Assembly (NCBI RefSeq): GCF_009755605.1
Contig: NZ_WPNZ01000013.1
Coordinates: 1-64,000, forward strand
Length of the DNA stretch: 64,000 bases
From: Streptomyces typhae
Lineage (GTDB): Bacteria > Actinomycetota > Actinomycetes > Streptomycetales > Streptomycetaceae
Reading direction: 5' to 3'
Under the pieces are notes generated by a model. That model had not been told where the DNA came from. It saw only the letters and a program-made list of their open reading frames with translations, and made no database searches. The position numbers and the translations under genes are program-made. Shown one piece after another: positions 16,307 through 24,290 of this stretch. Numbering within the stretch: position 1 is the first letter of the stretch; the number at the start of each line of letters is the position of its first letter.

Positions 16307-17971
16307 ATGACCCAGCATCTCGCTGACCCTGCCGCCCCCGGCTCCGCCACGCGTACGGACTGGTGGCGCGACGCGGTCATCTACCAGGTCTATCCGCGCA
16401 GCTTCGCCGACGGCAACGGCGACGGCATGGGCGACCTGGAGGGCGTCCGGGCCCGCCTGCCGCACCTGAAGGACCTCGGCGTCGACGCCGTCTGGCTCAG
16501 CCCCTTCTACGCCTCGCCCCAGGCCGACGCCGGCTACGACGTCGCCGACTACCGCGCGATCGACCCGATGTTCGGCACGCTCCTGGACGCCGACGCGGTG
16601 ATCAGGGACGCCCACGACCTGGGCCTGCGCGTCATCGTGGACCTGGTGCCCAACCACTCGTCGGACCGGCACGACTGGTTCCGGCGGGCCCTCCACGACG
16701 GCCCCGGCTCCCCGCTGCGCGACCGCTACCACTTCCGTCCCGGCAAGGGCACGGACGGCGAACTGCCGCCCAACGACTGGGAGTCCATCTTCGGAGGCCC
16801 CGCCTGGACCCGCACCACCGACCCCGACGGCAGCCCCGGCGACTGGTACCTGCACCTGTTCGCCCCCGAACAGCCCGACTTCGACTGGGACCACCCCGCC
16901 GTACGCGACGAGTTCCGCTCCATCCTGCGCTTCTGGCTGGACATGGGCGTCGACGGCTTCCGCGTGGACGTCGCCCACGGCCTGGTCAAGGCGGCGGGGC
17001 TGCCCGACATCGGCCACCACGACCAGCTCAAGCTGCTCGGCAACGACACCATGCCGTTCTTCGACCAGGACGGCGTGCACGAGATCTACCGCAGCTGGCG
17101 CCAGGTGCTCGGCGAGTACGCGGGCGACCGGATCCTGGTCGCCGAGGCCTGGACGCCCACCGTCGAGCGCACCGCCCACTACGTGCGCCCCGACGAGATG
17201 CACCAGGCCTTCAACTTCCAGTACCTGGGCACGCACTGGGACGCCGCCGAGCTGCGCGAGGTCGTCGACGGCTCGCTCGCCGCCATGCGGCCCGTGGGCG
17301 CGCCCGCCACCTGGGTGCTCTCCAACCACGACGTCACCCGGCACGCGACGCGCTTCGCCAACCCGCCGGGGCTCGGCACCCAGCTCCGCACGCCCGGCGA
17401 CCGGGCGCTCGGCCTGCGCCGCGCCCGCGCCGCGAGCCTGCTGATGCTGGCGCTGCCCGGCTCCGCGTACCTCTACCAGGGCGAGGAGCTCGGCCTGCCC
17501 GACGTCACCGACCTGCCCGACGAGGCCCGCCAGGACCCCTCCTTCCACCGGGCCGAGGGGCAGGACGGGTTCCGTGACGGCTGCCGGGTGCCGATCCCGT
17601 GGACCGTCGACGGGCCCTCGTACGGGTTCGGGGCGGGCGGGAGCTGGCTGCCGCAGCCCGCGGGCTGGGGTGGGCTGAGCGTCCAGGCGCAGACCGGCGA
17701 CCCCGCCTCCACCCTGGAGCTCTACCGCGCGGCCCTGCGGGTGCGCCGCGAGCAGCCGGGCCTCGGCGCGGGCGACGCGCTGGAGTGGACCGCCGCGCCC
17801 GAGGGTGTCCTCTCCTTCCGCCGCGAGGGCTTCGCGTGCACCGCCAACACCACCGGAGCCGCGGTGCGCCTGCCGGTGCCCGGCCGCATGCTGCTCGCCA
17901 GCGGTCCCGTCGAGACGGCCGACGGCCATGTGGAACTGCCCGCCGACACGACCGTCTGGTGGGCGGTGTGA
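16307..17971 (+). CDS. aglA: GH13 alpha-glucosidase (AglA-like), intracellular
   Basis: 554-residue cytoplasmic alpha-glucosidase that would release glucose from imported maltose or maltodextrins. The GH13 barrel is complete: WWRDAVIYQVYPRSFADGNG at the N-terminus, region I DLVPNHSSDRHDWF, region II GFRVDVAHGL with the Asp nucleophile, region III ILVAEAW with the Glu acid/base, and region IV VLSNHDVTRHATRF with the transition-state Asp. No signal peptide. ATG 16307 follows AGGGA. It sits 59 bp after malG, and its stop overlaps the start of the LacI gene, consistent with one operon for uptake, hydrolysis and control. Confidence 0.9.
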   Translation: MTQHLADPAAPGSATRTDWWRDAVIYQVYPRSFADGNGDGMGDLEGVRARLPHLKDLGVDAVWLSPFYASPQADAGYDVADYRAIDPMFGTLLDADAVIRDAHDLGLRVIVDLVPNHSSDRHDWFRRALHDGPGSPLRDRYHFRPGKGTDGELPPNDWESIFGGPAWTRTTDPDGSPGDWYLHLFAPEQPDFDWDHPAVRDEFRSILRFWLDMGVDGFRVDVAHGLVKAAGLPDIGHHDQLKLLGNDTMPFFDQDGVHEIYRSWRQVLGEYAGDRILVAEAWTPTVERTAHYVRPDEMHQAFNFQYLGTHWDAAELREVVDGSLAAMRPVGAPATWVLSNHDVTRHATRFANPPGLGTQLRTPGDRALGLRRARAASLLMLALPGSAYLYQGEELGLPDVTDLPDEARQDPSFHRAEGQDGFRDGCRVPIPWTVDGPSYGFGAGGSWLPQPAGWGGLSVQAQTGDPASTLELYRAALRVRREQPGLGAGDALEWTAAPEGVLSFRREGFACTANTTGAAVRLPVPGRMLLASGPVETADGHVELPADTTVWWAV

Positions 17972-19032
17972 CGACCTCCGCGCCGCGGGACGCCGACCGC
18001 GGCGCCCCGCGGCTCGCGGACATCGCCGCGCAGGCACAGGTCAGCGAGGCCACGGCGAGCCGCGTCCTGAACGGCAAGGCGGGGGTCGCCGCGGCCACGC
18101 GGCGGCGCGTCCTCGCCGCGCTCGACGTCCTCGGCTACGAACGCCCACTGCGGCTGAGACGGCGCAGCGCGGGCCTGGTGGGCCTCGTGATCCCCGAGCT
18201 GACCAACCCGATCTTCCCGGCGTTCGCGCAGGTCGTGGAGCAGGTGCTCGCCGGGCACGGCTACACGCCCATGCTCTGTACGCAGATGCCGGGCGGCGCC
18301 ACCGAGGACGAGCTGGTGGAGCAGTTGGAGGAGCGCGGCGTCAGCGGCATCGTGTTCCTCTCCGGGCTGCACGCCGACGCGACGGCCGACCCCGCGCGCT
18401 ATCTCGCGCTCGCGGGCCGCGGCGTGCCGTTCGTCCTCATCAACGGTTACCACCCGCACATCCCCGTCTCCTTCGTCTCGCCCGACGACCGGGCCGCCGC
18501 GCGGATGGCGGTGCGCCACCTCGCCGACCTCGGCCACGAACGGATCGGCCTCGCCGTCGGCCCGACCCGCTACGTCCCCTCGCGGCGCAAGACGGAGGGC
18601 TTCGTGGCGGCGCTGCGCGACCACGTCGGCCTGCCGGAGGGGGAGGCCGAACGGCTCGTGCAGCGCACGCTGTTCACCGTCGAGGGCGGGCACGCCGCCG
18701 CGAGCGCGCTGCTCGACCGGGGCTGCACCGCCGTGGTGTGCGGCAGCGACATGATGGCGCTGGGCGCCGTCCGCGCCGCCCGCGAGCGCGGCCTCGCCGT
18801 GCCGGGCGACGTGTCCGTCGTGGGCTTCGACGACTCGCCGCTGATCGCGTTCACGGACCCGCCGCTGACCACCGTGCGCCAGCCGGTGCAGGCGATGGCG
18901 TCGGCCGCCGTCGGCGCGCTCATGGAGGAGATCGCCGGGAATCCGGTGCAGCGCACCGAGTTCGTCTTCCAGCCGGAGCTGGTCGTACGGGGCTCGACGG
19001 CTCAGGCACGCCGCGGCGCGACGGGGCGCTGA
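17968..19032 (+). CDS. malR: LacI-family repressor, MalR-like
   Basis: 354-residue repressor. The HTH reads LADIAAQAQVSEATASRVLN and the hinge region is followed by GLVGLVIPELTNPIFPAFA. The effector domain ends with VSVVGFDDSPLIAFTDPPLT. This strongly resembles Streptomyces MalR as I recall it. GTG 17968 overlaps the aglA stop (GTGA). It is placed last in the operon it probably controls rather than divergently upstream of malE, the order known from S. coelicolor. Predicted targets are the TTGCA-type sites before malE and the amylase. A paralogue of MalR cannot be excluded. Confidence 0.8.
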   Translation: MTTSAPRDADRGAPRLADIAAQAQVSEATASRVLNGKAGVAAATRRRVLAALDVLGYERPLRLRRRSAGLVGLVIPELTNPIFPAFAQVVEQVLAGHGYTPMLCTQMPGGATEDELVEQLEERGVSGIVFLSGLHADATADPARYLALAGRGVPFVLINGYHPHIPVSFVSPDDRAAARMAVRHLADLGHERIGLAVGPTRYVPSRRKTEGFVAALRDHVGLPEGEAERLVQRTLFTVEGGHAAASALLDRGCTAVVCGSDMMALGAVRAARERGLAVPGDVSVVGFDDSPLIAFTDPPLTTVRQPVQAMASAAVGALMEEIAGNPVQRTEFVFQPELVVRGSTAQARRGATGR

Positions 19033-19103
19033 GGCCCAACTGCCGGGCGTGTGCGAAGGGTTGACCCCGGTGGTTGACGGTCGTACGGTCTCCGAAATCT
19101 CTG

Positions 19104-19120
19104 TTGCAAGCTTTCTGCAA
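19104..19120. promoter_or_regulatory. Inverted repeat TTGCAAGCTTTCTGCAA, MalR-type operator
   Basis: TTGCA and TGCAA arms flank a 7-bp centre, 19 bp before the start of the secreted amylase and just after malR. Its reverse complement starts TTGCAGAAAG, identical to ten bases in the malE operator cluster. Overlap with the likely transcription start would block amylase expression. Confidence 0.7.
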
Positions 19121-19138
19121 CTTCCTTCAGGAGGCCCC

Positions 19139-20572
19139 GTGACATCCCGCGTGACATCCCGGAGAAGCCCCTCGCGCCGTGCCCGCGTCGCCGCCACGAC
19201 CCTCGCCCTGCTCGCCGCGACCGGAGGCAGCCTGGTCGGGACGGCCCCGGGGGCCGCCGCCGCCCCGCCCGGCACCAAGGACGTCACCGCCGTGCTCTTC
19301 GAGTGGAGGTTCAGCTCGGTGGCCAGGGAGTGCACGGACCGGCTCGGCCCCGACGGCTACGGGTACGTCCAGGTGTCACCGCCCCAGGAACACGTCCAGG
19401 GCGGGCAGTGGTGGACCTCGTACCAGCCCGTGAGCTACAGGATCGCCGGTCGGCTCGGTGACCGCGCCGCCTTCGAGGACATGGTCGACACCTGCCACGC
19501 GGCGGGCGTGAAGGTCGTCGTCGACACGGTGATCAACCACATGGCGGCAGGCGACGGCACCGGCACCGGCGGCACTCCGTACACCAAGTACGGCTACCCC
19601 GGGATCTACACACGGCCCGACCTGGACAACTGCACCACGACGATCGGCGACTACCGGGACCGCCGCGACGTCCAGGAGTGCGAACTCGTCGGCCTCGCCG
19701 ACCTCGACACCGGCGAGGACCGCGTACGCGGCCGCATCGCCTCCTACATGAACGACCTGCTCTCCCTCGGCGCAGACGGCTTCCGCGTGGACGCCGCCAA
19801 GCACATGGCCGCGGCCGACCTGAAGGACATCAAGTCACGCCTCAGCGACCCGAACGCCTACTGGAAACAGGAAGCCATCTTCGGCGCGGGCGAGGCGGTG
19901 TCCCCGGACGAGTACCTCGGCACCGGCGACGTCCAGGAGTTCCGCTACGCCCGTGACCTCAAGCGCGTCTTCACCGCCGAGAAGCTCGCGTACCTGAAGA
20001 ACTACGGTGAGGGCTGGGCCTATCTGCCCGCGGGCAGGTCCGCCGTGTTCGTCGCCAACCACGACACCGAACGCGGCGGCGACACCCTCACCTACAAGGA
20101 CGGCGCGAGCCACACGCTCGCCCATGTCTTCATGCTGGCCTGGCCCTACGGCGCCCCCGACGTGCACTCCGGCTACGAGTTCACCGACCGCGACGCGGGT
20201 CCGCCGGGCGGCGGCCGGGTGAACGCCTGCTACCGCGACGGCTGGAAGTGCCAGCACGCCTGGCCCGAGGTCAGGAGCATGGTGGAACTGCGCAACACCG
20301 CGCACGGCGCGCCCGTGACGAACTGGTGGGACAACGGCAACGACGCCATCGCCTTCGGCCGCGGCACCAAGGCGTACGTCCTCGTCAACCACGAGGGCAC
20401 GGCCCTGAACCGCACGTTCCAGACCTCCCTGCCGGCCGGCGGCTACTGCGACGTGCAGAGCGGCCGGGCCGTCACCGTCGACGGTGACGGCCGCTTCACG
20501 GCGTCCGTCGCGTCCGGCACCGCCCTCGCGCTGCACACCGGCGCGCGGCGCTCCGCTGGATGCGCCGGATGA
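19139..20572 (+). CDS. Secreted GH13 alpha-amylase
   Basis: 477-residue extracellular alpha-amylase. The signal peptide starts with twin-arginine-like basic residues (RRSPSRRARVAATTLALLAA) and ends in an AAAA-type cleavage region before APPGTKDV. GH13 regions: VVVDTVINHM (I), GFRVDAAKHM (II, nucleophile Asp), FGAGEAV (III, Glu) and VANHDTERGG (IV, Asp). The usual FVDNHD is VANHD here. GTG 19139 follows AGGAGG after only four bases, slightly tight, but no other start fits. The C-terminal beta domain ends the protein; no starch-binding module is present. Its glucan products would be imported by MalEFG and split by AglA. Confidence 0.9.
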   Translation: MTSRVTSRRSPSRRARVAATTLALLAATGGSLVGTAPGAAAAPPGTKDVTAVLFEWRFSSVARECTDRLGPDGYGYVQVSPPQEHVQGGQWWTSYQPVSYRIAGRLGDRAAFEDMVDTCHAAGVKVVVDTVINHMAAGDGTGTGGTPYTKYGYPGIYTRPDLDNCTTTIGDYRDRRDVQECELVGLADLDTGEDRVRGRIASYMNDLLSLGADGFRVDAAKHMAAADLKDIKSRLSDPNAYWKQEAIFGAGEAVSPDEYLGTGDVQEFRYARDLKRVFTAEKLAYLKNYGEGWAYLPAGRSAVFVANHDTERGGDTLTYKDGASHTLAHVFMLAWPYGAPDVHSGYEFTDRDAGPPGGGRVNACYRDGWKCQHAWPEVRSMVELRNTAHGAPVTNWWDNGNDAIAFGRGTKAYVLVNHEGTALNRTFQTSLPAGGYCDVQSGRAVTVDGDGRFTASVASGTALALHTGARRSAGCAG

Positions 20573-20620
20573 GGACGTCCTGCGCCCAGAGGCCGGCTGT
20601 GGCTGGTCGCGCAGTTCCCC

Positions 20621-20637
20621 GCGCCCCTTCGGGGCGC
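20621..20637. terminator. GCGCCCC-TTC-GGGGCGC hairpin after the amylase
   Basis: Perfect 7-bp GC stem with a 3-base loop, preceded by GTCGCGCAGTTCCCC. This composite is a dispersed element found downstream of many Streptomyces genes and probably acts as a terminator or mRNA-stabilising hairpin. Confidence 0.7.
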
Positions 20638-20735
20638 TGTGGTCGCGGTGTTCAAGCGCGGCGGCTGACGGACACCTCGGCAGGGCGCGCGCCGCACGGT
20701 TTCCGGCCAATGTGTGCCGGCGGGCGGCGTCGAAA

Positions 20736-20751
20736 ATACCCCGCCGGGTAT
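20736..20751. promoter_or_regulatory. CsoR/CstR-type operator ATACCC-N4-GGGTAT
   Basis: Perfect palindrome ATACCCCGCCGGGTAT about 45 bp before the MBL-rhodanese start. The identical arms recur at 23618-23633 in front of the CsoR-family gene. This matches the known operator type of GC-rich CsoR/CstR repressors. Confidence 0.8.
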
Positions 20752-20795
20752 TCGGCTGGGAGGGGGGTACCAGCCCCCGGGAGAGGAGCGAAGCC

Positions 20796-22289
20796 GTGTT
20801 CTTCGTCGACACCGTCGAGACCACCGGCCTCGGCAACCGCAGCTACCTCGCCGGCGGCACGGACACCGCCGTGGCCGTCGATCCGCCGCGCGACATCGAC
20901 CGGGTCCTGGCCGCGGCGCACCGGCGCGGGGTCCGGATCGCGTACGTGGCGGAGACCCACGTCCACAACGACTACGTGAGCGGCGCCCTCGACCTCGCCC
21001 GGATCACCGGCGCCCGCTGCCTCGTGCCCGCGGGCGCCGGGGTGTCGTTCCCGCACACGCCGGTCGCCGACGGGGACACGGTGACCGTAGATGGGGGTGC
21101 CGGGGGTGCCGGGGGAGCCGGGGAAGCTGAGGGAGCGCGGGGTCCCGGAGGTACCGGCGGCCCCGGGGGCTCCGGAGGTGGCGGGGGCGCTCCGGGTGTG
21201 GAGCTGCGGGCCCTCGCGACGCCGGGGCACACCCCGCACCACACCTCGTACGTCCTGACGCACGGTGGCAGCGCCGTCGCCGCGTTCACCGGCGGCTCGC
21301 TGCTCATCGGCACGGTGGGGCGGCCCGACCTGGTCGAGCCCCGGCTCACCGAGTCGCTGGCCCGCGCCCAGCACGCCTCCGCGCACCGGCTGGCGCGGGA
21401 ACTGGACGACGCCGTTCCCGTCCTGCCCACGCACGGCTTCGGCAGCTTCTGCTCCGCGACGCGGTCCGAGGGCGAGTCGACCACCATCGGTGCCGAGCGG
21501 GCGGCCAACGCCGCGCTCACCCAGGACGTGGACGCGTTCGTGACCGGCCTCCTCGCGGGCCTGGACGACGTGCCCGCCTACTACGCCCACATGGGCCCGG
21601 CCAACGCCGCAGGACCCGCGCCCGTCGACCTGACCCCGCCGCGGCCCGCCGACGCCGGGGAGGTCGCGGCGCGGCTCGCCGCCGGGGAGTGGGTGGTGGA
21701 CCTGCGCGGCCGGGTGGCGTTCGCCGCCGGACATCTGGCGGGCAGCCTCAACTTCGAGGGCGACGGCAAGCTCGCCACCTATCTGGCCTGGTTGATCCCG
21801 TGGGGCAAACCGGTCACGCTGCTCGCCGCGACGGCGGACGAACTCGCCTCCGCGCAACGGGAACTGGTGCGGGTCGGCATCGACCGTCCGGCGGCGGCCG
21901 CGACCGGCGGGCCCGCGTCCTGGGCGCGTGCGGGCGAGCCGCTCGGCTTCTTCCCGCGCGGTACGTTCACCGATCTCGCCGCGGCCCGCAAGGAACGGGA
22001 CGACGTGGTGGTCCTCGACGTGCGCCGCGCCACCGAGCGCGCGACCGCGCACATCGAGGGATCCGCGCATCTGCCCCTCCACACCCTGTACGGGCGCGAG
22101 GCCGGGGTGCCGGACGGGACGGTGTGGGTGCACTGCGGCAGCGGTCTGCGCGCGACCGTCGCGGCGTCGCTGCTCGCCGCCGTCGGCCGTGACGTCGTCC
22201 TGGTCGACGACGTCTTCGAACCGGAGGCGACGGCCCGCGCGGGACTCCCCGTCGTCGACGGCGACGGCCGCCCCCACGCCCCGGCGTGA
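20796..22289 (+). CDS. MBL-fold persulfide dioxygenase-like protein fused to two rhodanese domains
   Basis: 497-residue protein of sulfide/persulfide metabolism. The N-terminal metallo-beta-lactamase domain has ETHVHNDYVSG (HxHxD), GHTPHHTSY and the ETHE1-like FTGGSLLIGTVGRPDL, where Gly replaces a usual metal-ligand Asp, as in other members of this subgroup. About 38 Gly/Ala/Pro-rich residues interrupt the MBL domain near residue 95. Rhodanese domain 1 (WVVDLRGRVAFAAGHLAGS) lacks a catalytic Cys; domain 2 has VWVHCGSGLRAT with the Cys. GTG 20796 follows GAGAGGAG. The TauE gene overlaps its stop. Probably induced by reactive sulfur through the operator at 20736. Confidence 0.86.
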   Translation: MFFVDTVETTGLGNRSYLAGGTDTAVAVDPPRDIDRVLAAAHRRGVRIAYVAETHVHNDYVSGALDLARITGARCLVPAGAGVSFPHTPVADGDTVTVDGGAGGAGGAGEAEGARGPGGTGGPGGSGGGGGAPGVELRALATPGHTPHHTSYVLTHGGSAVAAFTGGSLLIGTVGRPDLVEPRLTESLARAQHASAHRLARELDDAVPVLPTHGFGSFCSATRSEGESTTIGAERAANAALTQDVDAFVTGLLAGLDDVPAYYAHMGPANAAGPAPVDLTPPRPADAGEVAARLAAGEWVVDLRGRVAFAAGHLAGSLNFEGDGKLATYLAWLIPWGKPVTLLAATADELASAQRELVRVGIDRPAAAATGGPASWARAGEPLGFFPRGTFTDLAAARKERDDVVVLDVRRATERATAHIEGSAHLPLHTLYGREAGVPDGTVWVHCGSGLRATVAASLLAAVGRDVVLVDDVFEPEATARAGLPVVDGDGRPHAPA

Positions 22290-23125
22290 GCCACCTCGTC
22301 CTCGCCCTGGTCGCCGGGGGCGTGGTCGGTCTCGCGCTCGGCGCCCTCGGCGGGGGCGGCAGCATGCTCGCCGTCCCCGCGCTGGTCTATCTGCTCGGCT
22401 TCACCCCGGCGGCGGCCACCACCGCGAGCCTCCTGATCGTGGCCGCCACCTCGGCCACCGCGCTGTACGCCCACGCCCGCTCGGGGCGCGTGCGCTGGCG
22501 CGCGGGCGCGCTGTTCGCCGCGGCCGGTGTGGTCCCCGCGGCGGCGGCCGGAGCGGCGGCGGGGCGGCTGCCCCAGCCCGCCCTGACCGCGGCGTTCGCC
22601 GCCGTCGCGGCGCTGGCGGGGGCGCGGATGCTGCAAGGGCAAGGGCAAGGGCAAGGGCAAGGGCAAGGGCAAGGGCAAGGGCAAGGGCAAGGGCAGGTGG
22701 CGGGGGAGTCGGGGTCGGGGCCGGGGGAGCGGCGCGTCGCCGTGCGCCCGGTGCGGGCCGTCGGGGCCGGTGCCGGGCTCGGCGCGCTCACGGGGCTGCT
22801 CGGCGTCGGCGGCGGCTTCCTCGTCGTGCCCGCCCTGGTGACCGTGCTGGCCTTCGGGATGCGGGCGGCGACGGGAACGAGCCTCCTCGTCATCATGGTC
22901 AACGCGCTGGCGTCCCTGGCCACCCGCGGTGGGACGACGGCCGGGCTCGACTGGGCGGTGATCGCACCGTTCACCGGCGCGGCGATCCTCGCGGCCTGGG
23001 ACGGCGAACGGCTCGCGGCCAAGGTCTCCGGAGCCGGGCTGCGGCGGGCCTTCGCGGTCGCGCTGCTCGTGGTGGCGACGCTGATGGCCGCGGACGCGGT
23101 GGTGCGGAGCGGGGTGCGGGGGTGA
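22286..23125 (+). CDS. TauE/SafE-family sulfite/sulfur-anion exporter
   Basis: 279-residue membrane permease. Both family half-repeats are present: GALGGGGSMLAVPALVYLLG with AAATTASLLIVAATS, and LLGVGGGFLVVPALVTVLA with AATGTSLLVIMVNALAS. The two halves are joined by a loop containing ten consecutive Gln-Gly pairs encoded by a perfect 6-bp repeat. GTG 22286 overlaps the preceding stop, so it is translationally coupled. In the sulfide-response context it probably exports sulfite or thiosulfate produced by the dioxygenase and rhodanese reactions. Confidence 0.88.
   Translation: MSHLVLALVAGGVVGLALGALGGGGSMLAVPALVYLLGFTPAAATTASLLIVAATSATALYAHARSGRVRWRAGALFAAAGVVPAAAAGAAAGRLPQPALTAAFAAVAALAGARMLQGQGQGQGQGQGQGQGQGQGQVAGESGSGPGERRVAVRPVRAVGAGAGLGALTGLLGVGGGFLVVPALVTVLAFGMRAATGTSLLVIMVNALASLATRGGTTAGLDWAVIAPFTGAAILAAWDGERLAAKVSGAGLRRAFAVALLVVATLMAADAVVRSGVRG
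22634..22693. repeat. Ten perfect copies of CAAGGG inside the tauE-like gene
   Basis: In-frame hexanucleotide microsatellite encoding (QG)10 in the central loop. Length changes would add or remove Gln-Gly pairs without a frameshift. Confidence 0.95.
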
Positions 23126-23185
23126 GCGGGCGAGCCTGTCCACGGCTGCCCGCCCTCACCCCGCGTCACGCTTGCGCTCACCCCC

Positions 23186-23300
23186 CACGGACCGCCCGCG
23201 CCCCCCGCGTACGGAGCGCCCGCACACGCTCACGGACCGCGTCCCCGCGTACGGAGCGCCCGCGTACGCGCACGGACCGCACGTACACTCACGGACCGCG
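23186..23300. repeat. Degenerate GC-rich repeats (CACGGACCGC / CGCGTACGGAGCGCC)
   Basis: CACGGACCGC occurs at 23186, 23231, 23271 and 23290, and CGCGTACGGAGCGCC at 23206 and 23246 (40-bp period). They lie between the convergent 3' ends of the exporter and CsoR-family genes. Confidence 0.7.
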
Positions 23301-23307
23301 CACACGC

Positions 23308-23589
23308 TCAAGCCAAGGACAGGAACAGCTTCTCCAAGCGGGCCCGCATCCGCTCCCGGTCGCCGCTCTCGGCCAGCCCGGTGTCGGTGAGGCAGTGCTG
23401 AAGGCCCGTCGCGATGATCGCGAACCCGGCCTTGTCCAAGGCCCGCGACGCGGCGGCCAGTTGGGTGACGACGTCCTCGCAGTCCCGGCCCTCCTCGATC
23501 ATCTTGATCACTCCGTTGATCTGGCCCTGGGCCCGGCGCAGCCGGTTGACCGCCGTCCTGAGTTCGTCGGCCGCCATCGTCAGTTCCAC
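23308..23589 (-). CDS. CsoR-fold repressor, CstR-like (persulfide-sensing type)
   Basis: 93-residue all-helical DUF156 repressor. The family core reads RLRRAQGQINGVIKMIEEGRDCEDVVTQL in two stretches, with Cys37 in GRDCEDVV and Cys66 in GLQHCL, 29 residues apart as in both CsoR and CstR. The copper-binding His of CsoR, four residues before the second Cys, is Gly62 here, which argues against copper sensing. The persulfide-sensing CstR group keeps only the two Cys. GTG 23589 follows GGAG at a good distance. It is divergent from a rhodanese gene, with an ATACCC-N4-GGGTAT operator between them. Confidence 0.85.
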   Translation of the reverse strand: MELTMAADELRTAVNRLRRAQGQINGVIKMIEEGRDCEDVVTQLAAASRALDKAGFAIIATGLQHCLTDTGLAESGDRERMRARLEKLFLSLA

Positions 23590-23617
23590 TGTCGCTCCGT
23601 TGTTCGCTCCGGTCCGT

Positions 23618-23633
23618 ATACCCCTGTGGGTAT
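23618..23633. promoter_or_regulatory. CsoR/CstR-type operator ATACCC-N4-GGGTAT
   Basis: ATACCCCTGTGGGTAT in the 87-bp spacer between the CstR-like gene and the rhodanese gene. It has the same arms as the site at 20736-20751. Its right end runs into TATCGT, a possible -10 box for the rhodanese gene. Confidence 0.82.
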
Positions 23634-23676
23634 CGTAGGGGCAGTGGTGCACCTATCAACCGAAGGAGGAGCGCCC

Positions 23677-24243
23677 GTGCCGACCCCCACCGCGCTGACC
23701 GCCGACCAAGCCCGCGCACGCCTGTCCGAGCTGTACGTCGTCGACGTCCGCACGCCCGGTGAGTTCGCCTCCGGCCATCTGCCCGGCGCCCACAACATCC
23801 CCCTGGGGCGCCTCGCCGAGGCCCTGCCCGCCCTGAAGGCCGCCGCGACCCGCGGCGACCTGCTGATGGTGTGCGCGTCCGGCACCCGCTCCGCCCAGGC
23901 CTGCGCGACCCTGGCCGGGCACGGTGTGCCCGCGGTCACGCTGGCCGGCGGCACCTCGGGCTGGACCGGACGCGGCTACGACGTCGAACGCCCCGCGGGC
24001 GGCCGTGCGGTGTGGGCGATGGAACGCCAGGTCCGTCTCGCCGCGGGCTCCCTCGTCCTCGTCGGCCTCGCCCTCGGCCTGCTGTGGCCCTGGGCCCTGT
24101 GGCTGTCCGCCGCGATCGCCGGCGGCCTGGTCTTCTCCGCGCTCACCGACACCTGCGGCATGGCGCGCGTCCTCGGGATGCTCCCGCACAACCGGCCCCG
24201 GGACGCCGACCTGCGCGGCACGCTCGCCACCCTGGCGGACTGA
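23677..24243 (+). CDS. Rhodanese with C-terminal membrane domain (DUF2892-like)
   Basis: 188 residues. The rhodanese domain (about residues 1-105) has YVVDVRTPGEFASGHLPGA and the active-site loop MVCASGTRSAQAC with a catalytic Cys. The second half holds two hydrophobic helices (LAAGSLVLVGLALGLLWPWA and SAAIAGGLVFSALTDTCGM) like the DUF2892 module often fused to rhodaneses. GTG 23677 follows AAGGAGGA. Divergent from the CstR-like gene. It probably moves persulfide sulfur at the membrane. Confidence 0.9.
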   Translation: MPTPTALTADQARARLSELYVVDVRTPGEFASGHLPGAHNIPLGRLAEALPALKAAATRGDLLMVCASGTRSAQACATLAGHGVPAVTLAGGTSGWTGRGYDVERPAGGRAVWAMERQVRLAAGSLVLVGLALGLLWPWALWLSAAIAGGLVFSALTDTCGMARVLGMLPHNRPRDADLRGTLATLAD

Positions 24244-24290
24244 GCGGACCGACAAGTGCCGCGCCCGCGCGATGACGGGCGGCCGCCGTC

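Noticed and set aside
20573..20735. Additional gene between the amylase and the MBL-rhodanese gene
   Set aside because: Only the dispersed GTCGCGCAGTTCCCC hairpin element and unremarkable sequence are present.
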